Source: UBA5018 sp044375975
GTDB taxonomy: Bacteria; Cyanobacteriota; Cyanobacteriia; PCC-6307; Cyanobiaceae
Direction: 5' to 3'
NCBI GenBank assembly: GCA_044375975.1
Contig: JBILLQ010000002.1
Location: 54,060 to 118,059 of the forward strand
Length of the DNA stretch: 64,000 bases
Part shown: positions 7,881 through 17,300 of the stretch, one piece after another
How positions within the stretch are numbered: position 1 is the first letter of the stretch
How the letters are laid out: each line of letters starts with the position of its first letter
The notes under the pieces: model-generated
What the model saw: the letters and a program-made list of their open reading frames with translations, nothing else
Database searches by the model: none
What the model was told of the DNA's origin: nothing
Made by a program: the position numbers and the translations under genes

Positions 7881-10800
7881 ATGAAACACGGTCTTCGAAT
7901 TATTGACGGCACACCATACAGTGAAAGATTGGCTGATCTGCGCGATAGTTGCGCAGGCAAGACTGTCGTTCTTATTGGTAATGGCCCCTCCCTAAATCAG
8001 ATAGACTGGTCGCAAATTAACCATCTTGACTTATTTGGAGTTAACAAAATTTATCTTGGACTTGAAAAGTATGGCATTAAACTTGCTTGCTATGCCTCGG
8101 TAAATGATCACGTCATTGAGCAAAGTCAATCCCAGATTAAATCCCTAGATTGTATCAAGTTTCTTGGGGATTCTGGCAATCGTGGCCTTATCGAAGAACA
8201 TGGCTCGACCTATCTTGTCAATACCAAAAGACCCCCAAGCCCTTTTAGTACAGATATTGCCCTAGGAGCGGAGTGTGGCTACACAGTTTTATATTTTTCT
8301 ATGCAGGTAATCTACTCCTTGGGTTATAAAAACGTTCTAATTATTGGAATGGATCATAATTTTAAATGTCGGGGAGAGCCCAATGCCGAGCAAGTAGTAG
8401 ACTTTGTAGATCCAAATCACTTTCTTCCCGGCTATTTTGCACAGGGACAAACATGGAATTTGCCCGATCTTGAGCAATCTGAAATACATTATAAGCTTGC
8501 CAAGCGGGAGTTTGAAGCTGCCGGCAGACAAATTATAGACTGCACTCCCGGCGGTCTCTGTAGTATATTTACTAAAAAATCTCTATCTGAAGCTCTAAAC
8601 TCTTTAGATCCACCTAAATCTTTTTCCCTTAGTACACAGATTAAACCACCTTCAATGCCAAACTCCCCCCTCAGCACAATTGATCCCGATCAATCTTTAG
8701 CCCTTGAAGTTGCACGCTTAATTAGAAGGCATGAGGAAGCAAAAGCAATTAACTTAATTCAGAAAGGAAAACGTAGTGGTGACCACCGTTTTCAACATTC
8801 TTTTTTTGATTTTTTACTTGATAAGTTATCTAAGCCTGGTTTTGGAGCTAAACAATCAAAATTACAGCACCAGACCCCATTTAGCACTGCACAACTAAAA
8901 AATAGTCTTAGCCATGATCTCCCGGAGAAGTTTAAAGCGGCAGTCAGCGCCAACTCAGACTGTATTTATCAACCATCCGAGCAGCTTACGTCTAATAAAA
9001 TTGTAGCAGACATACTAAAAGCCGAAACCATTGAATCCCTAGAAAAAGCACTTCCGTACAAAGGTAAGATTTATCTGCCAACCAATAAATATACTATAGA
9101 TAAGCAAATTGCCGGCATAAAAAAGACCGCTGCATTTCTATCAAGTGAAAATGCCAAAGCCACTAAAGCTCGCCTGGAAATTATAAAGGAATACATTGAG
9201 GAGCAGGGAATTACTAAATGCCTAATTGTGGCCAATGGCCCCAGTCTAAAGTCCACTAATGTATCTATGATTGAAGACCATTTCGTAATTGGTCTCAACA
9301 GTATCTTTCTGCATCCTTATATCACTCCTCATTTGATTGTCTGCGAAGATCACTTGGTTGGCGAAGATAGATCGGAAGAGCTAAACGGCCAGAAGGGTAG
9401 CATTAAAGTTGTTCCTGGTTATCTAACCTATTGTGTTGAGCCGGACGACTTGACAATTGTCCTAAATCATCGACCGCGAATTAGCTTCCCTGTTGACATT
9501 GACTTTTCTCCCAATATTGAAAATCTAACGTATACCGGTGGCACTGTTACGTACTCGGCCCTGCAGATTGCGGTTGGCCTAGGATTTAAGCAGATTAATC
9601 TTGTAGGGGTTGATGCCAGTTATAAGGTGGAAAATGTCCAGGAGCAAAAAGATTATTCAACTGGCATTCTCGAAAGTCTTGGCGATGATCCAAATCACTT
9701 TAATTCAAGCTATTTTGGCAAGGGTTACCGCTGGCATGACCCCAATCCCTTGAGAATGATGCAAGCTTATTCTGTCGCAGAAAGATATGCGTCAACAAAC
9801 GGGATTAATATCAATAATTTAACCCGAGGTGGCATGCTTGATGTATTTAGGCGTAAAGATTTTATGGATTCTGTGCATAATAACTATCCTAAGGCCTGCA
9901 TCGTTGACTGGATTGATATTACTTCTAATGCCGCTACGGGAGAGGTCAAGCGAGTACTCTTCAAGGATTGGCCAAAAAATAAGTTGATTTCCATTTATTC
10001 CCCCAACACAGAATTGGCTACCCCATTCAAATCAGCCTTTGGGGATATTTATAAATGTGATCGCCCTTCACTGCTCTCGGCTTGGAAAGCCATCATTGAA
10101 TACGGACCTGATATCTTTTACTTCCGCCCTACTCATAACCGACCCATCCTAAACTTATTTACTGTATTGGTGTTAGCTCTCGGGCAGCATCCATTTGCAT
10201 TTCATATAATGGACTATTGGACGGTAAAAGTCCAAGATGCCGAGCTGGCAGAAAGCTACGAAGATGCCATCGCCGAGTTATACAGACAAGCGGCGCATGT
10301 TTTTGTCATTAGCCAGAGAATGAAACTTCGCATTGAAAGCCGCTACCAATTAAATCCATCTTTAGTTTCGGTTGCTCATAATTATGTTCCGACAACTCCT
10401 CCAGATATTTTCCTTGACAAGGAATCAAAAAATCCAGGCGAATTAACCATTTTTTATTCTGGCAATCTTGATCCCGATCAATCAATTGATCCTCTGCTGG
10501 ATATTTGCAAAGCCATTGAGATTCTCAATGCAAAATCACTTAAAAAATATGTTTTTATTGTTAGAACATCTTCTTATCATATCAAAAATTCTGGCCATGT
10601 CTTCGCCGACATGCCTTTTGTGAAGCTAGAAGAGCAATCTGGCGATTTTAATGCTTATCTAGCTGATAGTATGTCCGCTGATCTCTGTTTAGTTTGCTAT
10701 GGATTTGGAGCTGATTCTAGGAGGTATTTGTTGGATTCAATGGCTAACAAGCTGCCTGATCTTTTAACGGTAAAGGCGAAATTTCTTGGATATGGTGATC

Positions 10801-11369
10801 CAGAAATCGGAACTCTGGCCTATTTGTTTGCCTGTAGATTCCCGTTCTTGGATTTTACGCGAGATGTCAATATTTTGGCAAACAAAATTGAAGAACTAGC
10901 CTCGATGACTAGGGAAGATTTTATCGAGGCTTGTGGGGAATCAATTGGAACTATGTCCAATGAGTTTTCGGAAATGGCCCAGTGTCATGTTTTTCAACGT
11001 CAACTTGCTTCGGCGGCTGATACAGATGTGGCGCCATCCACCAAACTTGTTGAGAAATTTACTCAGATACTAAAACTGTCTCAACAAAAAATCTCTGATC
11101 CAACCCAGAGAGAACTTAATCTAATGGGTGCCCTGGTGGGCCATCGTGAACTAATTAATAATGTTTACACACTGGTAAGGGAGCATGGCATTGATTGGTC
11201 AGTCAACTCTAGCAGAAGTGAACTCGAAAAGAATATTAAAAGTATACCTACGGATTCAAATCTACAGGCAAAGGTTATTGCGTGGATGATTGTGTCGCAG
11301 CAGCATGAGCGATTTGCCGCTCTATGGCTCAAGTTTTACGAAGTAATTCTGCCTTGTTTAAACAAGTGA
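7881..11369 (+). CDS. Three-domain protein: two MptE/GT42-like GNGPSL domains plus a GT-B-like domain
   Basis: A 1,162-residue protein. The first domain has VVLIGNGPSLNQID (GNGPSL at 33-38) and a later SLGYKNVLIIGMDHN. The second has LIVANGPSLK (ANGPSL at 451-456) and TGGTV...GLGFKQINLVGVDASY. Both pairs match the DUF115/MptE-like family, and the GNGPSL-x2-ID form also opens GT42 sialyltransferases such as CstII. Residues about 690-1010 resemble a GT-B glycosyltransferase, with a donor-domain start FYSGNLDPDQS near 861. The co-transcribed CMP-sugar activating enzyme makes a CMP-sugar transferase role attractive but unproven. The start is ambiguous: ATG 7881, or TTG 7872. Base composition is clearly AT-richer than the downstream glycan genes. 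Confidence 0.7.
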   Translation: MKHGLRIIDGTPYSERLADLRDSCAGKTVVLIGNGPSLNQIDWSQINHLDLFGVNKIYLGLEKYGIKLACYASVNDHVIEQSQSQIKSLDCIKFLGDSGNRGLIEEHGSTYLVNTKRPPSPFSTDIALGAECGYTVLYFSMQVIYSLGYKNVLIIGMDHNFKCRGEPNAEQVVDFVDPNHFLPGYFAQGQTWNLPDLEQSEIHYKLAKREFEAAGRQIIDCTPGGLCSIFTKKSLSEALNSLDPPKSFSLSTQIKPPSMPNSPLSTIDPDQSLALEVARLIRRHEEAKAINLIQKGKRSGDHRFQHSFFDFLLDKLSKPGFGAKQSKLQHQTPFSTAQLKNSLSHDLPEKFKAAVSANSDCIYQPSEQLTSNKIVADILKAETIESLEKALPYKGKIYLPTNKYTIDKQIAGIKKTAAFLSSENAKATKARLEIIKEYIEEQGITKCLIVANGPSLKSTNVSMIEDHFVIGLNSIFLHPYITPHLIVCEDHLVGEDRSEELNGQKGSIKVVPGYLTYCVEPDDLTIVLNHRPRISFPVDIDFSPNIENLTYTGGTVTYSALQIAVGLGFKQINLVGVDASYKVENVQEQKDYSTGILESLGDDPNHFNSSYFGKGYRWHDPNPLRMMQAYSVAERYASTNGININNLTRGGMLDVFRRKDFMDSVHNNYPKACIVDWIDITSNAATGEVKRVLFKDWPKNKLISIYSPNTELATPFKSAFGDIYKCDRPSLLSAWKAIIEYGPDIFYFRPTHNRPILNLFTVLVLALGQHPFAFHIMDYWTVKVQDAELAESYEDAIAELYRQAAHVFVISQRMKLRIESRYQLNPSLVSVAHNYVPTTPPDIFLDKESKNPGELTIFYSGNLDPDQSIDPLLDICKAIEILNAKSLKKYVFIVRTSSYHIKNSGHVFADMPFVKLEEQSGDFNAYLADSMSADLCLVCYGFGADSRRYLLDSMANKLPDLLTVKAKFLGYGDPEIGTLAYLFACRFPFLDFTRDVNILANKIEELASMTREDFIEACGESIGTMSNEFSEMAQCHVFQRQLASAADTDVAPSTKLVEKFTQILKLSQQKISDPTQRELNLMGALVGHRELINNVYTLVREHGIDWSVNSSRSELEKNIKSIPTDSNLQAKVIAWMIVSQQHERFAALWLKFYEVILPCLNK

Positions 11370-11685
11370 TCATGGTGGCTTGATTTTCACCCGATATTGA
11401 TTAATCGAGCTTGGCTTGGCCCCGCTAAGGCTGTGATTTTGCAAAGTCCACGCCCACAGTCTCCGCCATTCTTCCGCCTATCTGGATCTAGCTTGATCTG
11501 CTGGAGGCTTAAGTCAGTCACCTGGCCTACTGGCGGCTGGGTGAGGCAGGGGGCTGCCGACGCCGGGGCGGCCCAGGCACCTGGGCTAACCGTGGGGCAG
11601 TGGACAAGGGCTCCGAGGTCGCTCAACCTATGAATACCAGCAAGACGCTGGCCCAGGCAATGAGATCAACATCTAATGTGGAGTT
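11370..11685. other. Spacer with no recognised gene
   Basis: These 316 bp separate the AT-rich operon from the GC-richer TPR glycosyltransferase genes. Small open frames exist on both strands, but none has a credible start or family resemblance. No strong terminator stem was seen. Confidence 0.5.
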
Positions 11686-14082
11686 ATGACTGCTTCCCGC
11701 CTCCAGCTTGAAGATGCCCTGGCCTATGCCCGGTTTGCATCCCAAGTGGGTGCATGGCAAGAGGCACTGAGGGCATATAGCGAGGTCTTCGAAAGTGACC
11801 CGGCCAGGCATGAGCTGATCGGACAGATCAACAACTGCTTACTTAAATTAGGGCAAAAGGACCGGGCCCGCAGCTTACTGGAAACCCACCTGAAGCACCA
11901 ACCCGATTCGCTGCCAGGCCTGGTGGGCTTGGCCGATTTTGCCATGGGTGAACAGCAATGGCAAGAAGCTCTTAATACATTTTATAAGGCCCTGGTTCTT
12001 GATCCAAGCCAAGAGACTATCCACAGGCGCCTGGTAGATCTCTCCCACCGCCTAAACACAGAGGCACTAAACAGCCTGCTGAAGGAACCAGCCAAGGCTG
12101 CCTACAACCAGCTGCTGTCTCTGATCGCCAGTGGCTCGGCTGATGCCCTGCCACTGCTGGCTCGCTCTTTTCTGGCCCTGGCCGGCGATCCCCCCCAACT
12201 CTGCCAGGTGGCGCAAGCCATCGCCAACGCCAAGGCCAGTTTCACGCCCGCCGACGGCGCCACTGCCCTGGCACCACTATTTCTGAGCTTGGTGGAGCTC
12301 TACGCCTGTCGCAGTGCCCTACATCCCCAGCTGCCAGCCTGCTCCCCAGCTCCCCTGCCCCAGCCAGCTGACCAGGCCCAGCGCGATGAACTTGAGCGCG
12401 ACCGCCAGCTCGGCGAACTCAGCTTCGACTGGTGTGCCATGGGCAGTCAGTTCAAGCAGGCCCTGCATGGAGTGACAGCAGAGGGCCGCAGGCCGCTGAT
12501 CGTCGATGCCGGCACCCTGCGCGGCGGTAGCGCCAATTGGCTGGCAAAACGCTGGCCCCAGGCCCTGGTGGTGGTTCTGCAGCGGCGCAAAATCGACTCT
12601 GCTTGCCTGGCCCTAGCCGCTGCCAACGGGGCTGGTTTTGAACTGCGGCCGGCCGTGCCCTCGGCCGTTGCCCAGTGGTTGGCCGATCCGGAGCTATGCG
12701 GACCAATCAGTTTGCCCCTGGCGGAACTCGACGCCCTCTACCCCTCCGAGCAGTTCACACCCCTGCTCCTGCACCTGGACACCGCCACGACGGACATTGC
12801 GCTCCTGTTCAGCGGACCAAACCACTGGCTGCAGCAGTTCCCGCTGGTGCTGATCCGGGGCGGACTGGCCGCCGATCCCCAGGGGCGCACCCTGCCCCAG
12901 CCTTACCACCAGGCCTTCGCCAGCGGTGGCTATGAGCTGCTGCGCAGCGGCTCGGTGCTGGTGGCCTTCAACCGCCCCAAGCTGGTGGAGCTGGCTGCCG
13001 CCGACCTGATCACCGGCGCGATAGGCAGCAACGATCAAGCCAGCTCAGGTCAAGCCGGAAAGCCGGCTCTGCCGGCTGAACTCAGCGGCGAGCTGGTAAT
13101 CACCCCAGCCGTTGTCGCCTTTGACGGAGAGTGGCAATATCCGGCCATTACCGAACAGCGCGCCTTCCAGCTTTGCCTGGAAAGACTGCCCGTCGCTGCT
13201 GGCTCCATCTATGTGGGCTTCCCCTGGGCCAGCCTGATTGACCACCTCAACAACGGCACCGCTAAGGGGCGGCAGTTGCTGCAGGCCCTAGATGCGCTGC
13301 TTCCTCACCTCCAGGCTTATAGCCGGCGAATCACCACCTGCCAGCAGATCTTCTTCCAACAACACCGCTGGTTGCTGGAGCGAGCCGGGATCACAGATGT
13401 GTTCTGGCCCCACGCCACCATCTACGACGACGATCCCAGCCTGCGCATCCATCCCTTTCCGCTGTTCCCGGTTAATTGGCAGGCACCGGCTGAACCGGAG
13501 GCGACTCGCGAAATTCTCTACAGTTTCATTGGCGCCCGTGCCACCCGCCTGTACCTGAGCAACTCACGCGATTTAATTCTGGACAGCCTGGCCGGATTGC
13601 CCGGAGCCTTGGTACACGGCAATGACCGCTGGTTTTATCAAGATTTGGTCTATGGCGTTCAGATCCGTGGCACGATTAGCAGCGACGACGTGCGGGCCCA
13701 AACCAATGGTCCTGAACCTGAGCGACTGCGCTACATCGACAGCCTGAGCCGTTCCCTTTTCTGTCTCTGTCCGTCCGGGACAGGCCCCAACACCATCAGG
13801 CTGTGGGAAGCGATAGGATCAGGTTCGATACCAATAATCCTTTCAGATCGTTTTCGCCCTCCCGGGCCTCGCGAGCTCTGGGATCAAGCGGTATTTGTAC
13901 TGCCAGACACCGCCGAAGGGGTGCTGGCCATCCCCCAGCGCACCCAGCAATGGGCCGCCGATAGCCAGCTAATGGCCAGCAAGCGCGCCGGCCTAAGGCT
14001 GCTCTGGCAACGCTATGGGCCCGATACTTTCATCACCGACATCTTGGAACTACAACGGCAAACCAATCAGATTCATGCCTAA
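11686..14082 (+). CDS. TPR protein with C-terminal exostosin-like (GT47) domain
   Basis: A 798-residue protein with at least two domains. Residues about 9-125 are TPR-like helical repeats with the W/L/G/Y-A spacing of TPRs (GAWQEALRAYSEVFESDP, QQWQEALNTFYKALVLDP). Residues about 245-430 form a Rossmann-like segment (IVDAGTLRGGSANWL) reminiscent of FkbM-type methyltransferases without a clean SAM motif. The C-terminal part, from about 590, resembles the exostosin donor domain: YSFIGAR, an FCLCPSGTGPNTIRLWEAI block and GSIPIILSD. Such enzymes transfer sugars in cell-surface glycans. The ATG at 11686 directly precedes the repeats. It may be transcribed with the giant gene downstream, which lies 257 bp away. 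Confidence 0.75.
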   Translation: MTASRLQLEDALAYARFASQVGAWQEALRAYSEVFESDPARHELIGQINNCLLKLGQKDRARSLLETHLKHQPDSLPGLVGLADFAMGEQQWQEALNTFYKALVLDPSQETIHRRLVDLSHRLNTEALNSLLKEPAKAAYNQLLSLIASGSADALPLLARSFLALAGDPPQLCQVAQAIANAKASFTPADGATALAPLFLSLVELYACRSALHPQLPACSPAPLPQPADQAQRDELERDRQLGELSFDWCAMGSQFKQALHGVTAEGRRPLIVDAGTLRGGSANWLAKRWPQALVVVLQRRKIDSACLALAAANGAGFELRPAVPSAVAQWLADPELCGPISLPLAELDALYPSEQFTPLLLHLDTATTDIALLFSGPNHWLQQFPLVLIRGGLAADPQGRTLPQPYHQAFASGGYELLRSGSVLVAFNRPKLVELAAADLITGAIGSNDQASSGQAGKPALPAELSGELVITPAVVAFDGEWQYPAITEQRAFQLCLERLPVAAGSIYVGFPWASLIDHLNNGTAKGRQLLQALDALLPHLQAYSRRITTCQQIFFQQHRWLLERAGITDVFWPHATIYDDDPSLRIHPFPLFPVNWQAPAEPEATREILYSFIGARATRLYLSNSRDLILDSLAGLPGALVHGNDRWFYQDLVYGVQIRGTISSDDVRAQTNGPEPERLRYIDSLSRSLFCLCPSGTGPNTIRLWEAIGSGSIPIILSDRFRPPGPRELWDQAVFVLPDTAEGVLAIPQRTQQWAADSQLMASKRAGLRLLWQRYGPDTFITDILELQRQTNQIHA

Positions 14083-14339
14083 CTATTTGTTCGCCAAAAT
14101 CCCCATCGGGCCACAGCTGTCCGCGGAGGGTGTAGACTAAGCCCAGTCATGGTGACTACAATTCAAGGGGGGTGTCTTCTGGGTTTGGCGCCACTGCATG
14201 GGTTTCCTCTCGCTAAGTGTATTCAGTAAGTTTGATTGATGCAATTATGTTCGGAGCGGGAAGCCACCCTCGAGCCCGGGTCGACTAAAGTGCAAGACGT
14301 ATAAATTGATTCCAGTTCCCAGGAGCCTTGCGAGCGTCT

Positions 14340-17300
14340 ATGTCCCCTGAGACAGGCACAACCTTGATTGATCAGGCGGTTGCCTGCCACACTCGCATGT
14401 TGGCGCTGGCAGAAAGCGAGCGGCCCATCGCTATTGAGCAGGCCCTCAAGGGCGCCAAGTTGTTCGCGATCCTCCGCCAGCAAAACTCTCCCCTGCCTGA
14501 CTGGCTGCCCGTGCTTGAGGAGCAATGCTGTCGCTATGGCGCCATCTGGGTGTACGAGTGGTTCAGGGATATCGATACAAGCAATTCCATCCCTCAGCAT
14601 CAAGGCGAGGGCCAGTGGGCCAGCCAAGCCCTGGGCTGCATGGAGCGGCTGGAGCAGCTGCACGATTCGCCGATTAATTGGCTAGCTCATATGCGCGAGG
14701 TGCTGCGGCAAGTGCCGCCAGCTGCAACCGTTACAGCCAAAGCGACTGAACTGCATCGTTTGGTGGTGGTTGGCAATTCTCAATTCGATCCCCTGCGGCT
14801 CGGCCTGGGATCGGCCCTCCCCCACGCCCAGATCACCTACTGGTCTTCGGACTGCTTAACCACATCAGAGTTGGCCGCGCCAGAGTTAGCCGCGTCAGAG
14901 TTAATTGCGCCAGAGAATAGGGCCAGTTTGCAGCAAGTGCTGGCCAATGCTGACGCACTAGTTATCCAGCGGCTGCCTTCCGGTTCCCCCGACAGCATCG
15001 ACATACCCGGCCTGATTTCCCTGCTGCCGGCCTCAGCCCGCGCCATCGTGGTGCCCCAGCTCCACTATGAGGGCCATCACCCCTGGATCGGCTACGCCCA
15101 GGATCCCGATGGCCGACTCGCCGCCCTGCAGGCAGAATCTCCCCTGGGCGGCTATCAAGACTTCCTGGCCATGGCCGCCGCCAGTCGGGGGCTGGAGGCG
15201 GACTACTTACTCCAGGAGCCCCTGCCCACGAGCCTGGCGGAGGCCATTGGCAAGGTCCACAGCCAATCGCTGGCGCAGCTGCAACAGCAGGAGGCAGACT
15301 GCGACCTGGGCCTCGCCGACTGGATCGCAGATCAACATCGGCAGATGGGAATTGTACACAGCATCCACCAGCCCACCCAGGCGGCAATCCAGCAATTGCT
15401 CCGGCGCTTGCTGGCCCAGTTAACCTTGCAGGCCCAGTTAACAAAGGATGACCAAGCTGCAGCGATCGAGTTGGCAGCCGAGGGGGACCTGGATCAGGGC
15501 ATAGCGCTTTCCATCCCAATCCACCCCTGGGTTCGCCAATCCCTAAACCTTGAGAGCTGGGCCGCTAGCTGGGGCAAAAAAGACGGTATGGCCTGGTCTA
15601 TCCAGGAGCAACTGGCCAGCTCAATGGAATTCTACCGGCGGCATCCTTGGATTGCCGAGGCCAACTTGGCGCATGGCAAGTACCGCTTTGCCGAGCAATG
15701 CCTGGATCTGCTATCCGCTCCGCTTTCGCTACACGACGCCATCTGGCTGTCCGATAGCCCTGGTCATGCCCTTTTGCAGCTAGCTCAGGCCTGCTGGAGC
15801 CAGGCCAACACCGGCGACCATGTCGCCCTTGATACCTATGTCAATTGCTGTTGGCACACCCAAGATGCCGAACTAATCGCTAAAGCCCTACATCTGGTGG
15901 CGGCAATGCCATCGAATAGCCCTTGGCGATCCCTTTATGCCTTGATACTGGCGGTGGCCAGTCACGCAACTCAGGCGCAGTGCGGCCAGGCGGCCAGGGA
16001 GCTAGTACCCCATGCTAAGTTTCTCAATGTACTGCAACTCCGCCTAATTGCCAGTAGTCTACGCGAGGATGACAGCGCTGACAGCCAGCGGTCCCTGGCC
16101 CAATTTCTGCCTTTTTTGCCAGAGGAAGATCAAATGCTGGCCCATCCAGATCTACGCCCTCAGCTTGATAAGTTGCTGAGCCTTCATCCCGAGTTGGATA
16201 ATAATCAGCGAGCACTCTCTGCCAGTGTCTACAGCCGCTGTGGGCCCAGCATCCGCGGCCCTTGGTACGACTGGACATCTCCAGCAGCCATAGCCCCCGC
16301 CATCATTGATAACCTGGTTCAACGCATCCAAACTGCCCTGGAAAAGGGCGAAGGATTCAGCCTGATACGTCTCGGAGATGGTGAGGGACTCTTCCTCTGC
16401 GGACGTCGCCCGGACGTGGGCGGGGCCACCCTGAATGGCAGAGTTATCGAAGCCAATCTTGCCGCGAATAGGGGGCAACTTCAGGGCGATGAGCATCAGC
16501 AACTTATCCAGCGTTTTGCCGCCGCCATTGAAGACTCCGATTGGATTGGCATTGCCGACATCCCCCAGTGCCTACACGGTCCCAGGCAAATGGTGACGGT
16601 GGCAGAAGGCATAGCCCAATATTGGCAAGGGCGCATTGACCATATCGTGCCTAAGCTGGTGACAGGGGGATGTCATGTACACAATTGCCTGCTTTATTGC
16701 GGTAAGTACGCCCTGCCCCCTTTCGACCGGGTTAGTGGCCTGATTGCCCCTTCCTTGCCCAGAGGACTAGAGGGTCAGCCCGTAGAGCACTTTGTAATTC
16801 CAGGGGAACATTGGTATCGGAAGGATACTTCTGGTGAGCACGCTCACTACCCAGTGGTGTTCGAACGGTGCCTGGACTGGATTTTTCGCACGGTTAAACC
16901 TGGGCAGCTGTGGTTGGTGGGGGCAGGCATCCTGGGCAAGATTTACTGCCAAGCAATTCGCGCCCAAGGTGGTGTCGCCATCGATGTGGGCTCGGTGATT
17001 GACCTAAGTAGCGGCGTCGGCAACACCCGCGGAGAGTACCGGCAACATCCCTACCTGATAAATCCAGCATTGAAGGCATTCGCCTCAGCCAAGGCCAAGA
17101 CAGCAAATACAGAAGCCAGCACTTTTGCAAGCTCCCCTGCTGGATCCCTTGCGAGCCCCCCCCCTGTAGCCAAAACACCGGCACCGGCCAGTAAGCCAAT
17201 TGCCGATGCGGTTGGCGACCAGGCTCTGCCAGCCATCCCTGCAGCGGAAACTCTTTTTGACTGCGTCTGGACGGCGGACAGGCCCCTGGCAGCCCTTGAG

